A DNA stretch of 32,386 bases from Pedosphaera sp. (GTDB taxonomy: Bacteria; Verrucomicrobiota; Verrucomicrobiia; Limisphaerales; UBA9464). Of this stretch, positions 23,429 to 32,147 are shown piece by piece. Where the stretch lies: NCBI GenBank assembly GCA_009695405.1, contig SIAZ01000003.1:1-32386 (forward strand), in the 5' to 3' direction. The notes beneath the pieces are model-generated. The model was not told where the DNA came from. It saw nothing but the letters and a program-made list of their open reading frames with translations, and searched no databases. Position 1 is the first letter of the stretch, and each line of letters begins with the position of its first letter. Made by a program: the position numbers and the translations under genes.

Positions 23429-24658
23429 ATGAGCAAACTCGACGAAGTGTACGCAAAGCTACAGGTTAAGAACGGGGCCAAGATGGCGCTGATCGTCCTC
23501 GATGGACTCGGTGATATAGCCACTCAATCGCAAGGATGGCTCACCCCGCTCGAAGCCGCTCGCACCCCAAACCTCGATGCCCTCAGTTGTTCTGGATCGG
23601 CGCAAGGTCGCATGATTCCAGTAGCCCCCGGCATCACACCCGGATCCGGCCCTGGCCATCTCGCCCTTTTCGGTTATGACCCGATTGACTGGCAAGTGGG
23701 GCGCGGTGTCATTGAAACCCTGGGGTTGGGTATCGAACTCAAGAACGGTGATGTCGCCGCCCGCGCTAACTTCTGTTCGCTGAACAAAGAGGGTTTAGTT
23801 ACCGACCGACGTGCTGGACGTATCGCCACGGAAGTTTGTGAGCGTCTTTGCACGATTCTCTCCTCCAATATTACTAAAATCGGCACCACTAAAGTCCTTA
23901 TTTATCCTGGAAAAGAACATCGGTTTGTTATCGTTTTTCAGGGCAACGGTTTGGAAGGTCCTCTGACCGATACCGATCCTAATCGGGAAGGTTTGATGAT
24001 TGCTGAAGCTGTTCCGACAGATCCTTCAAACGTGGGTCAGGCCAATGTAGCTCAGTTAATTAAAGACTTTTACAAACTCGCGCTCCCTTTGCTGGCAGCA
24101 GAAAAGACGGCTAACGGATTTCTGATGCGCGGCGTGGCGCATCAACCAAACATTCCCACTTTCCAGCAACGCTACGGCCTCAAGGCGGCGGCTATTGCTG
24201 TTTACCCCATGTACAAGGGGCTCAGTCAATTGGTCGGGATGATTAAGATCGAAGGACCGGAAACAATCGCCCAACAGTTTGAACGGTATGTTGCCGAGTA
24301 CGACAACTACGACTTCTTCTTTATCCACTACAAATACACCGATAAATCGGGTGAAGACGGGGACTTTGCCGCCAAGGTCAAAGCGATCGAAGATTTCGAT
24401 GCCGCGCTCCCTATTTTCTTAGCCCGCAAACCCGACGTCATTGCTATCACCGGCGACCATTCCACCCCGTGCGCGTTGAAAGGCCATTCTTGGCATCCTC
24501 AACCGGTCCTTCTCCATTCCAAAGCGAGTGGGAGCGATAAGCTGGTGCGCTTTACCGAAACGGGTGCTAACAGTGGATCGCTCAGCGTCTTTGAGGCTAA
24601 GTATCTCATGCGTCTTATGCAGGCTAATGCCGGAATGTTCGACAAATACGGAGCCTAA
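23429..24658 (+). CDS. apgM: Cofactor-independent phosphoglycerate mutase, archaeal type (ApgM)
   Basis: 409 residues of the alkaline-phosphatase superfamily. It interconverts 3- and 2-phosphoglycerate in glycolysis. Features are ALIVLDGLGD (first metal ligand), TPLEAARTPNLDAL, the diagnostic PGSGPGHLALFGYDP, QVGRGVIETLGLG, and the late metal-site segment ITGDHSTPCALKGHSWHPQP. Length and motifs fit the archaeal/bacterial ApgM class, not the longer GpmI. An intrinsic terminator follows the stop closely, so this gene ends a transcript. The 171-bp gap upstream may hold its own promoter. With the PPi-type phosphofructokinase in this window, the organism seems to use non-classical glycolytic enzymes. 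Confidence 0.93.
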   Translation: MSKLDEVYAKLQVKNGAKMALIVLDGLGDIATQSQGWLTPLEAARTPNLDALSCSGSAQGRMIPVAPGITPGSGPGHLALFGYDPIDWQVGRGVIETLGLGIELKNGDVAARANFCSLNKEGLVTDRRAGRIATEVCERLCTILSSNITKIGTTKVLIYPGKEHRFVIVFQGNGLEGPLTDTDPNREGLMIAEAVPTDPSNVGQANVAQLIKDFYKLALPLLAAEKTANGFLMRGVAHQPNIPTFQQRYGLKAAAIAVYPMYKGLSQLVGMIKIEGPETIAQQFERYVAEYDNYDFFFIHYKYTDKSGEDGDFAAKVKAIEDFDAALPIFLARKPDVIAITGDHSTPCALKGHSWHPQPVLLHSKASGSDKLVRFTETGANSGSLSVFEAKYLMRLMQANAGMFDKYGA

Positions 24659-24673
24659 CAGGGATCTCTTTCT

Positions 24674-24703
24674 GACCGCTCTGCAATCGTGGAGCGGTCT
24701 TTT
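24674..24703 (+). terminator. Intrinsic terminator after apgM
   Basis: A perfect 8-bp inverted repeat, gaccgctc and gagcggtc, encloses a 10-base loop and is followed by tttt. It starts 15 bp after the apgM stop. The GTG listed as the start of the next ORF lies in the loop, which argues that translation of that gene begins further downstream. Confidence 0.85.
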
Positions 24704-24754
24704 CTCCCTAGTCAACCCAACCCTAGCACCCCAATCTACTCCCGGCCTAAGTCC

Positions 24755-25594
24755 TTGGAATCCTCTGTCCAGTTCACCCCGATCGGGCATCTTCGCTCTG
24801 GGAAAAATGTGCTGTTTGAAGCCCGCCATCAACCTCGTGAAAGCGATTTCGAACGGAACATTCTCGCACTTTATCCCGGTCTTGGGATCCACGAAGCTCT
24901 CCGTGATCTTGAGGGTATGGAACGACTCTGGTTGGTGTGGTGGTTCCATAAAGCAACATCGTGGCGTCCCTTAGTCCTACCCCCTCGCGGTACAGCGCGC
25001 CACCGAGGGGTCTTCGCCACATGCTCCCCTCATCGTCCTAATCCCATCGGGATTTCTCCTGTACGCTTGATCGGTATCGAAGGACTCCAACTCATTCTTG
25101 GTCCCTGCGATCTCGTCGAAGGAACTCCGGTCCTCGATATTAAGCCGTATGTTCCAGGTTATGATTCCTTTCCCCAAGCGACGGCCGGATGGATCGATGA
25201 GGTCGAAGCTTCCATGGCTGTTCCGCCCGCTTACTCGGTCGAATTGGGGCCCTTAGCGCTCGAACAATCTCGATGGCTGCGTGAGCGTTGGAAGGTAGAT
25301 TTTCTACCCCGTCTGACCGAACTGCTGTCGCGTGATCCTTCTCCCCATCGCACTCGGCGTATTCGGGCCCGTTCATCAACTCTTTTCGAGATTGGGTGCG
25401 GTACTTGGAAGGGGCTTTTTCAAGTCGAGATGAGCCGCGTCCTAGTGACCGGATTCGAACCGTCTTTCCCCGTCCGTTTTCTCACCGAAGCCTGGCGCAC
25501 AGGTATTCCAGATCACGACGCTCAACTTGATTTTCTGCGCCTGTGGCCTTGTCCAGTTCTCGAACCTCGGATTCCCACAGACCCAACTCCCTAA
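24755..25594 (+). CDS. trmO: tRNA (t6A37) N6-methyltransferase TrmO
   Basis: Methylates N6-threonylcarbamoyladenosine at position 37 of tRNA using SAM. The TsaA-type beta-barrel domain shows FTPIGHLRSGKN at the N-terminus, RGVFATCSPHRPNPIGISPV (the SAM-site signature) and LDIKPYVPGYDSF. A C-terminal extension of about 100 residues matches the TrmO_C region and ends in the ELDFLRLWPCP-like tail seen here as AQLDFLRLWP. The listed GTG 24689 sits inside a terminator loop, so TTG 24755 is chosen; it gives MESSVQFTPIG, a normal beginning, and about 279 residues. No strong ribosome binding site is visible before it. The gene starts a plus-strand run leading to the MFS carrier. Confidence 0.9.
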   Translation: MESSVQFTPIGHLRSGKNVLFEARHQPRESDFERNILALYPGLGIHEALRDLEGMERLWLVWWFHKATSWRPLVLPPRGTARHRGVFATCSPHRPNPIGISPVRLIGIEGLQLILGPCDLVEGTPVLDIKPYVPGYDSFPQATAGWIDEVEASMAVPPAYSVELGPLALEQSRWLRERWKVDFLPRLTELLSRDPSPHRTRRIRARSSTLFEIGCGTWKGLFQVEMSRVLVTGFEPSFPVRFLTEAWRTGIPDHDAQLDFLRLWPCPVLEPRIPTDPTP

Positions 25595-25663
25595 GTCTCT
25601 CGGAAAACAACCGACTTGGTGGTTGCCCAAGCCTCTCTCTAAGCGTAATTCGTACGCATACGT

Positions 25664-27382
25664 ATGAAGCCCCTGCCTCCTGCTCTGCCTCCTCTGGACC
25701 GTACCGCTTGGTTGGTATTACTCGTTGCCTCTATTGGGTTCCTTTTCGATACCTACGAACTGCTGCTTTTACCCTTAATCGCCGCACCCGCAATTTCTGA
25801 AATTCTTCAACTGCCGACCAGTCATCCCGATGTCACGACTTGGGTGGGCCGTCTCCTTTGGATGGCTGCTCTTTGTGGTGGTGTCTTTGGCTTAATCGGA
25901 GGTTGGCTTACTGACCGTTTCGGTCGAAAAACCGTTCTTGCCGCCAGTATTGCTCTCTACTCTCTCTCGCCAGTCGCTGCCGCTCTGAGTACCTCTCTCG
26001 CAGGCTTTATCTTCTTTCGCTGCGCCACCTTTGTCGGAGTCTGTGTCGAATTCGTCGCCGCAATTACTTGGTTAGCAGAACTCTTTCCGGAAAAGGGGCG
26101 CAAAGAAAAAGTACTCGGCTGGACTCAAGCTTTCGCTTCGATCGGCGGACTCTTCGTTACTGTGGTCAATGGATGGATTCTTAATCACGCTGCCTCGTTA
26201 CCCGCTCTCCCGATCGGCGAACCTTTCAACGCTCATGCCGATTGGCGGTACACTCTTATCACCGGCCTCTTGCCTGCCTTACCAATCGCTCTGCTCTTGC
26301 CTTTTGTCCCCGAATCTCGGGCTTGGCAACAACGTCGCGCCGCAGGAACACTCAAGCGGGCTCATTTAAGTGAACTATTTTCGCCGGCTCTCCGAAGAAC
26401 AACTTGGATCACTGCAGCACTCTCCGCTTGCGCCTATGGGGTCGCTTTCGGCGCGCTCCAATTAACCCCAACTCGCATCGTTCCAGGTCTTTCCACTTTG
26501 GCAAGCGCTCAACAAAGTCTTCGTCCTCTTCAAGTAGAAGCTTCCGAACTTAATAAACAACTCGATGGAGTTCGACCCGACTTCGATAATGCTGCCACTG
26601 CTGTCCCCGGCCTTCGTGAACTCGCCGATCAACGAGCTAAGCTGCGTGTCGCGATGAGGGCGGCCGCGAAACCTCTGTCCAATACCAACACCACCACCGA
26701 AGTACGCGCTACTATCACCACAAAACTCTCAGCGCTTACCAATCAATTCACTCAACTAGACACCCAACTCACCGACCTCACTGCAGCCCGTCTTGAAGCT
26801 CGCTCCGCTGTGCTGGCTCGAGAAAAAATCCTCGGACAACTCGGAGCCAATCGCGCCAAACAGGAAGCCCCAGATACCCTGATCAAAACCCGTGGCAAAG
26901 ATATTCAGTTCTGGCAAGAACTGGGCGGATTAGCGGGCCGCATCGCCCTCGCTCTGCTACTCGCTGCGGCCATCACCCGCGGTAACCTCCTGCGCCTTTT
27001 TCAAGCCCCAGGTCTACTCGTTTTGCCTCTGACATATCTTTGGCTTTTCAATGCTCAACCCGAACTCTTTCAATGGGGCATCTTCCTCGCTGGTTTCCTT
27101 ACCGTCGCCCAATTTAGCTATATGGGCGAATATCTCCCTAAAGTGTTTCCTATCCACTTGCGGGCCACCGGCGGCAGCTTCGCTACCAATGTAGGCGGTC
27201 GTATGATTGGCACTTCTATGGCCTTCTTTACTACGAATCTCCTCGCGCCTGCTCTCGGTGGTACCGCCCCTGCCTTCATCGCTAAGGCCGCCGCTATTGT
27301 CGGTATCGCAATGTTCGCTCTGGGCTTCTTTCTCAGCTTCTTCCTCCCTGAACCCAGTTCTGAACCCAGCTCTCATCCGTAA
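25664..27382 (+). CDS. MFS transporter with a large coiled-coil-like insert between TM7 and TM8
   Basis: 572 residues, against about 400-450 for most relatives. TM1 starts at WLVLLVASIGFLFDTYELLLL. Motif A (GGWLTDRFGRKT) lies in the cytoplasmic loop after TM2, and the PESRAWQQRR loop after TM6 is the sugar-porter-type PES motif. TM7 ends near residue 265. A hydrophilic segment of about 135 residues follows, rich in Leu, Gln, Ala and Thr with heptad-like spacing (for example LTNQFTQLDTQLTDLTAARL), before TM8 resumes at GLAGRIALALLLAAAI. By topology the insert faces the periplasm. The last part has a YLPKVFPIHLRATGGSFATN motif typical of sugar or metabolite porters. The substrate is unknown. 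Confidence 0.87.
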   Translation: MKPLPPALPPLDRTAWLVLLVASIGFLFDTYELLLLPLIAAPAISEILQLPTSHPDVTTWVGRLLWMAALCGGVFGLIGGWLTDRFGRKTVLAASIALYSLSPVAAALSTSLAGFIFFRCATFVGVCVEFVAAITWLAELFPEKGRKEKVLGWTQAFASIGGLFVTVVNGWILNHAASLPALPIGEPFNAHADWRYTLITGLLPALPIALLLPFVPESRAWQQRRAAGTLKRAHLSELFSPALRRTTWITAALSACAYGVAFGALQLTPTRIVPGLSTLASAQQSLRPLQVEASELNKQLDGVRPDFDNAATAVPGLRELADQRAKLRVAMRAAAKPLSNTNTTTEVRATITTKLSALTNQFTQLDTQLTDLTAARLEARSAVLAREKILGQLGANRAKQEAPDTLIKTRGKDIQFWQELGGLAGRIALALLLAAAITRGNLLRLFQAPGLLVLPLTYLWLFNAQPELFQWGIFLAGFLTVAQFSYMGEYLPKVFPIHLRATGGSFATNVGGRMIGTSMAFFTTNLLAPALGGTAPAFIAKAAAIVGIAMFALGFFLSFFLPEPSSEPSSHP

Positions 27383-27425
27383 TAAACCGATTGATCACTT
27401 CCTCTCTTACCCTTTCCATTTCCTT

Positions 27426-28448
27426 ATGCGCTACCCATCTCTCCTCCCTGCACTCGCTGCCCTCTTTGCCGCACTCCGCCTCGCCGCTGGCCCTGTCGAT
27501 GAAATGACCGGTGCCGCTCGGACTTTCCTTGCCGCTCTTAACGATGATCAACGCTCGATTACTCGCTTCGATTTTAACGCCGACGAACGGGAAAATTGGC
27601 ATTTCATCCCCAAAGACCGCAAAGGTATCACCGTCGGTAGTCTCAAACCGGCTCAACAAAATCTAGCGTTCGCTCTACTCTCTACCGGTCTCAGTCCGCG
27701 CGGATTCAATAAGGCGGCGACCATTATGAGCTTGGAACAAATCCTCCAAGACAGTGAAGGCCCCTCTCGCCGTTTCCCTCGTGATCCGCACCTTTATTAT
27801 ATTAGTATCTTCGGCACTCCCGATGCCAAAGGAACTTGGGGATGGCGCTACGAAGGGCACCATATGTCCTTCAATTTTACGATTGTCGACGGTGCTTTTG
27901 CCGCAGGTACTCCAAGTATGTTGGGAACAAATCCGGCCGAAGTCCGCACTGGTCCCCTCACCGGCCTTCGCGTTCTTTCCGCCGAAGAAGATCTCGCTCG
28001 CAACCTTCTCGACTCTCTTACCCCAGACCAACGACACAAAGCGGTCATCCTCGAAACTGCCCCCGACGATGTCCTAACTGTCGCCGCACGTAAGGCGGAT
28101 GTCGGGCAACCCAAAGGACTCACCTATGCTCAAATGAACTCAGCCCAAAAGACTCTCTTAAACAGTGTCATCGCCGAATACGTGGGCCGGCTCCGAGGTG
28201 AACTCGCCGAATCCGACCTCGCTAAAATCAAAGCCGCTGGGCTCAACAAGATTTATTTTGCTTGGGCAGGTTCCCTAAAACGTGGTGAACGACACTACTA
28301 CCGCGTTCATGGCCCCACTTTTTTACTCGAATACGATAACACTCAGAACGAAGCAAATCACATCCACGCAGTGTGGCGTGACTTCACTAATGATTTCGGA
28401 CGCGATATTCTTGCTGAACATCTTAAACACGATCACAAATCTAAATAA
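27426..28448 (+). CDS. Secreted DUF3500 protein
   Basis: About 340 residues. A signal peptide (LLPALAALFAALRLAAG) sets the start at ATG 27426; the listed 27207 start would run 176 bases into the MFS gene. The body matches DUF3500: AARTFLAALNDDQRSI, then RENWHFIPKDRKGI, WGWRYEGHHMSFNFTI, a GTNPAEVRTGPLTGLRVL segment, and a C-terminal KIYFAWAGSLKRGERHYYRV with DNTQNEANHIHAVWRD. The conserved His-rich pieces (EGHHMS, NHIH) could bind metal, which is an inference. The function of the family is not established. It lies 43 bp after the MFS stop and 23 bp before the PQQ protein, so the three may be co-transcribed. Confidence 0.85.
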   Translation: MRYPSLLPALAALFAALRLAAGPVDEMTGAARTFLAALNDDQRSITRFDFNADERENWHFIPKDRKGITVGSLKPAQQNLAFALLSTGLSPRGFNKAATIMSLEQILQDSEGPSRRFPRDPHLYYISIFGTPDAKGTWGWRYEGHHMSFNFTIVDGAFAAGTPSMLGTNPAEVRTGPLTGLRVLSAEEDLARNLLDSLTPDQRHKAVILETAPDDVLTVAARKADVGQPKGLTYAQMNSAQKTLLNSVIAEYVGRLRGELAESDLAKIKAAGLNKIYFAWAGSLKRGERHYYRVHGPTFLLEYDNTQNEANHIHAVWRDFTNDFGRDILAEHLKHDHKSK

Positions 28449-28471
28449 AGGGTCCAATTACCCATCCTTCT

Positions 28472-29764
28472 ATGAAATTACTCCTAGCTATCCCCTGCCT
28501 TTGCTTCGCGCTTCAGGCCTCTGACTGGCCCTCATGGCGAGGTCCAAATGGAAATCAAATTTCACCGGAAACTCGCTTTCCTCTGTCCTGGAAATGGTCC
28601 AAAGAGGGCGGAAAAAATATACGCTGGCGCGTCGAACTCCCTGAACCGGGAAATGCCTCCCCCATTGTCCTTGGGAAAAAAATCTACATCACCCAATCCC
28701 TTCAAGAAGGTCACAATCGCGCCCTCTTAGCTTTCGATCGTTCGTCGGGTAAGGAACTCTGGCGCCATGTCGTCTCCCGTGAGGCAACTGATTCTCATCA
28801 CGAGACCAATCCCCACTGCTCTGCCTCCCCAGTGGCGGATGATCACGGCGTGGTGGCCAGCTTCGCTTCAGCAGGAATTGTGTCCATTTCACATGATGGC
28901 AAACAGCAGTGGCAGACCGATCTAGGCCCACAAAACCATTCTTGGGGTCAGGGCTCTTCACCTGTTTTTCACGGAAAAACGGTCCTAATTTATCACGGCC
29001 CAGGTGAGTTCTCTGCCCTACACGCTCTCGATCGAATGACCGGCAAGGTTCTCTGGAAGACTTCACTAAAAGAGGTTCATCCAAAAGAGCGTTTTGACGG
29101 TTTTGCAGGGAAAAATGGTGGAATGTTGGGTTCTTTTGCCACCCCTCTTCTGGTTACTTCGGGAGGCCGTACCGAAATCGTCCTCGCTGCATCTAATAAG
29201 CTACGCGCTTTTTCTCCCACGGATGGCAATGAATTGTGGTCGATGGATGGAATGAATCCTCTGGTTTATTCCTCTGCAAGCTTTGGCGATAATACCATCG
29301 TTGCCATGGGCGGTTTCTTTGGATCCTCCATTTTTGTGCGTCCCGGCGGATCAGGAGATCGTACCGCCGAACGATTAGTCTTCGAACAACGCTCCAAGAA
29401 AGGCCGCATCGGTTCTCCGATTATTTACAAAGGGCATGCTTATCTCACTTCCAATGACGGTTTTGGACAATGCATCGACCTTAAAACGGGGGCACTCATT
29501 TGGGAAGAACGTCTCCCTGCCACCGGTGCCAATGGTGAAACGTGGGCTTCAATGACACTCGCCGGAGACCGGCTCTATGTCGTGAATCGGTCCGGCGACA
29601 CCTTGGTCTTACGCGCCGCACCGAAATTTGAACTCCTCGCCAGCAATCCTGTCGGCGAAATCTCCAATGCCACCTTGGCGCTCTCTAATGGGCAGATTTT
29701 TCTGCGAACCCATTCCGGTCTCTATTGTATCGCAGAAGCAGCTTCAACGGCTTCATCCCACTAA
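28472..29764 (+). CDS. Secreted PQQ-like beta-propeller protein
   Basis: 430 residues with a signal peptide (KLLLAIPCLCFALQA). The mature protein opens with DWPSWRGPNGNQISPETRFP, the usual beginning of planctomycete and verrucomicrobial PQQ-repeat proteins. Propeller blades follow as repeated Trp-containing strands, such as LLAFDRSSGKELWRHVV, LHALDRMTGKVLWKTSL, LRAFSPTDGNELWSMDG and CIDLKTGALIWEERL. There is no sign of a quinoprotein dehydrogenase active site, so the role is probably binding or scaffolding as in BamB-like proteins. It sits in an apparent run with DUF3500 upstream and the Cys-rich protein downstream (39 bp). Confidence 0.88.
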   Translation: MKLLLAIPCLCFALQASDWPSWRGPNGNQISPETRFPLSWKWSKEGGKNIRWRVELPEPGNASPIVLGKKIYITQSLQEGHNRALLAFDRSSGKELWRHVVSREATDSHHETNPHCSASPVADDHGVVASFASAGIVSISHDGKQQWQTDLGPQNHSWGQGSSPVFHGKTVLIYHGPGEFSALHALDRMTGKVLWKTSLKEVHPKERFDGFAGKNGGMLGSFATPLLVTSGGRTEIVLAASNKLRAFSPTDGNELWSMDGMNPLVYSSASFGDNTIVAMGGFFGSSIFVRPGGSGDRTAERLVFEQRSKKGRIGSPIIYKGHAYLTSNDGFGQCIDLKTGALIWEERLPATGANGETWASMTLAGDRLYVVNRSGDTLVLRAAPKFELLASNPVGEISNATLALSNGQIFLRTHSGLYCIAEAASTASSH

Positions 29765-29803
29765 GGGTCCGCTCAAAACAAACTAGATCATCCTTCTTCG
29801 ACG

Positions 29804-30604
29804 ATGCCTCTTTTTGTACATCCAGCTCTCACCTCTCTCATTCAAACGTTGAGTCTCCCTTCGGCGATCCTTCGTTTCGGCCCTGTTCAGCTTACCTCGA
29901 TTGGGCCTGCTTACCAGCTTCGACACCTCCTCGACGCAACCACTCCTATTGAGTCCCTGCGCATTGTCGAATCCGCGTCCCTGCGAGATCTAGTGAATCA
30001 CGCTGAAAATAAGGCTTTCCGCCCTAATAAAGCCGCGCCGAATTTGGTCCGAGGTTGGGTTTGTCAGGTGACCACTTCCAATGAATTGGGAAACGCCTTG
30101 GAAACACTTCTACCGGGCGGATTAGCCGATTGGTTTGCTGCAAGCCAGACCGGCTTCAAATCTCTCGATTTCCGAACTTTCGCGGGCCGTCAGTCGGGTA
30201 TGTATCGCACGGTCGATTCACTCAGCGATCCAGATGCCTGCGAGGTTACCCGCGCCTGTTGTCATTCCCGTTTCTGCTCTCGTCGCCGCCTCTGGACGGT
30301 CGGCAAGAGTGAAACAGATTCAGTGCTTGAAAAGTCCGACGTTCCTTGCCTTGAGCCTTGTGCTTTACTTCTAGAACTGGCGCGCCGTGCTCATCGCCTT
30401 AATCAACAGGAACGATCCACTGTTACCCTAAGCGAAGGCGATCTCGCTACCCTAGCCGCCGCCATCAATATCGCGGTAGCTCATACCGACCCCACCCTTC
30501 CTGAAGGAGACCTGAGCGATTCGGGGCATCCGCGTCGACTGATGTTGCTTCGAGAAAAACTTCTGCCTTGGCTTCCGGCAACCACTCTCAGTGTCGAAGG
30601 TTAA
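29804..30604 (+). CDS. Cys-rich protein resembling the DR2241 Fe-S domain family
   Basis: 266 residues, no signal peptide, probably cytoplasmic. The notable part is a cysteine cluster at about residues 147-186: ACEVTRACCHSRFCSRRRLW (Cys-x4-Cys-Cys-x4-Cys) and then VPCLEPCALLLELARRA. This resembles the 4Fe-4S-binding domain of DR2241/CbiX-like proteins. A CbiX chelatase domain is not obvious here, because the first 100 residues look different. A zinc site is the alternative reading. The gene overlaps the start of pyrF by 14 bases, so the two are probably translationally coupled. The function is not known. Confidence 0.6.
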   Translation: MPLFVHPALTSLIQTLSLPSAILRFGPVQLTSIGPAYQLRHLLDATTPIESLRIVESASLRDLVNHAENKAFRPNKAAPNLVRGWVCQVTTSNELGNALETLLPGGLADWFAASQTGFKSLDFRTFAGRQSGMYRTVDSLSDPDACEVTRACCHSRFCSRRRLWTVGKSETDSVLEKSDVPCLEPCALLLELARRAHRLNQQERSTVTLSEGDLATLAAAINIAVAHTDPTLPEGDLSDSGHPRRLMLLREKLLPWLPATTLSVEG

Positions 30605-31361
30605 TGCCGCATTTGATTGGCCTCTAGCTCTCCGGGCCGTTTCAATTCACGCCGTGCGTAATCCGATCATTGTCGCCCTCGACCTCCCCTCCGCTCCGGC
30701 CGCTCTCGACCTCGCCCGCCGTGTCGCTCCTCACGTCGGAGCCTTTAAGGTCGGTAAAGAACTTTTCGTTGCCGAAGGTCCAGATTTGGTACGTCGCCTT
30801 CGTGACACCGGCGCCTCTGTTTTTCTTGACCTCAAATTTCACGACATCCCCAATACCGTCGCCAAAGCAGTGGCAGCTGCAGTTCGGTTAGACGTACAAA
30901 TGCTCACCGTCCATTGCTCGGGCGGATCCTCAATGCTGCGGGCTGCCGAGTGCGCCGCTCAAGAAACTGCTGCGACCCTCGGCCGGTCTGCTCCGTTAGT
31001 CCTCGGTGTGACGGTGCTCACCAGTATGGATACAGCCGCCTTGAGTGAACTCGGTGGTGAAACAAACATGACTCGTCAGGTGGAACGCCTCGCCTGTCTC
31101 GCGGCGGATGCTGGCTTACGTGGATTGGTCTGTTCTCCCTTGGAAATCCAAGCTCTCCGCAAACTTCTCTCACACTCTCTGCAGTTGATTACTCCCGGAA
31201 TCCGCACCGGATCTGAAAAATCGGACGATCAAAAACGCACGATGGGCCCCGCTGAAGCGATGGCAGCAGGTGCTACTTGGTTAGTGGTGGGGCGCCCAAT
31301 TTATGGAGCAGCCGATCCCATCGCTGCGGCGCGCTATCTTCTCGAACTGTTAGGAGCTTAA
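30591..31361 (+). CDS. pyrF: Orotidine 5'-phosphate decarboxylase PyrF
   Basis: Last step of de novo UMP synthesis. A TIM-barrel decarboxylase of the usual bacterial class: IIVALDLPSAPAAL at strand 1, AFKVGKELF with the substrate Lys, the catalytic FLDLKFHDIPNTVAKA, LTVHCSGG, GVTVLTSMD, and the phosphate-binding end TPGIRTG and VVGRPIY. 256 residues from GTG 30591 is slightly longer than typical; GTG 30654 (VRNPIIVALD) would give 235, nearer family length. The gene ends in TAA, a clean stop at the expected C-terminus. It converges on the truncated pilin-like gene, and no terminator was identified in the 36-bp gap. Confidence 0.94.
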   Translation: MSKVNAAFDWPLALRAVSIHAVRNPIIVALDLPSAPAALDLARRVAPHVGAFKVGKELFVAEGPDLVRRLRDTGASVFLDLKFHDIPNTVAKAVAAAVRLDVQMLTVHCSGGSSMLRAAECAAQETAATLGRSAPLVLGVTVLTSMDTAALSELGGETNMTRQVERLACLAADAGLRGLVCSPLEIQALRKLLSHSLQLITPGIRTGSEKSDDQKRTMGPAEAMAAGATWLVVGRPIYGAADPIAAARYLLELLGA

Positions 31362-31397
31362 ACCTTCAATTCGGTATCGGCTTCGAGCTTTCCTCAA

Positions 31398-31982
31398 CTA
31401 ATCCGGCACCGTCAACGATGCCGCATGGAAACGAAGAAGATCCACATCATTGGCCCGCACACTTTGCCCCTGTATGTAGGGCGGCATCCGCCCAATCCTC
31501 CGCGTGTCTGGTGATCGAAACTTCCACACCTCAGCGTGCCCATCGGCAAAACTCAGTGTCGCCGATCCAAAATGGCGCACTGGTGGAAAATCAACCCACG
31601 ACCAGACACCCGGTTGAGTCACCACGAACCGTGCATTCTCAATGCTGTTTTCGTGTTCATCTAAAAAGACAAAAGCCAATGACGGCGCTGGTTTTTGTAT
31701 CTGAGTGAGTGTGTGCCAACAAGAACGACTCTGGGGATCGGGTTGGTCATTCATCGAAGCACTCATCGAAACACTTCTCACACGCGCTACTTTTTTGGCG
31801 TCGCGCACAGTGGATCGATCAGCCGGACACTTATAAATTCCTGTCGCACGGTTGTAGGGAAAAAGCAGGCCTCTCTCTATATTCACAGTACTCGTATCGG
31901 TGTAAGCATTTCCAGTAACCCAAGTCCGCGCTGTCGCATTGGCTCCTTCGCGACCGCCGGTCAACACGGTTTCGTTGGGCGG
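31398..31982 (-). pseudogene. Type II secretion/pilin-like protein with H-x9-DG motif, 5'-truncated by an IS
   Basis: The C-terminal 190 or so residues of a pseudopilin-like protein common in PVC bacteria. The text includes LLFPYNRATGIYKCPADRS (the CPAD segment), RVRSVSMSASMN and AFVFLDEHENSIEN. The closing HFGSATLSFADGHAEVWKF contains the H-x9-DG signature. The N-terminal prepilin cleavage and methylation segment is missing: going upstream, the frame passes through PPNETVLTGG and runs straight into an IS3-type left end near 31983. The listed GTG start at 31967 is therefore only an internal codon. The protein is very probably non-functional unless the element excises precisely. Confidence 0.72.
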
Positions 31983-32147
31983 TGAGGTGGACCTCGAAAA
32001 CTGGACCAGCGGTTAAGTTATGGTTTTGCGGGTTTGATCAACGACAAAATGATCAGACCAATGAAAACCAAAACCAAACGGAAAAGACACAGTTCAGCGT
32101 TCAAAGCGAAGGTGGGGATGGAGGCGCTGCTGGGCATCAAGACCGTG
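31983..32147 (+). mobile_element. IS3-family element, left end only
   Basis: From about 31983 the sequence tgaggtggacctcgaaaac followed by tggaccag resembles the terminal repeat of IS3-type elements. An OrfA start follows (next entry). The element is cut at about 32147, where the sequence switches to a second transposase remnant in the opposite orientation. It interrupts the pilin-like gene. No right end or orfB is in the window. Confidence 0.6.

Noticed and set aside
27207-27425. Upstream extension of the DUF3500 ORF into the MFS gene
   Set aside because: The ATG at 27426 gives a clean signal peptide; the extension is an out-of-frame shadow of the MFS C-terminus.
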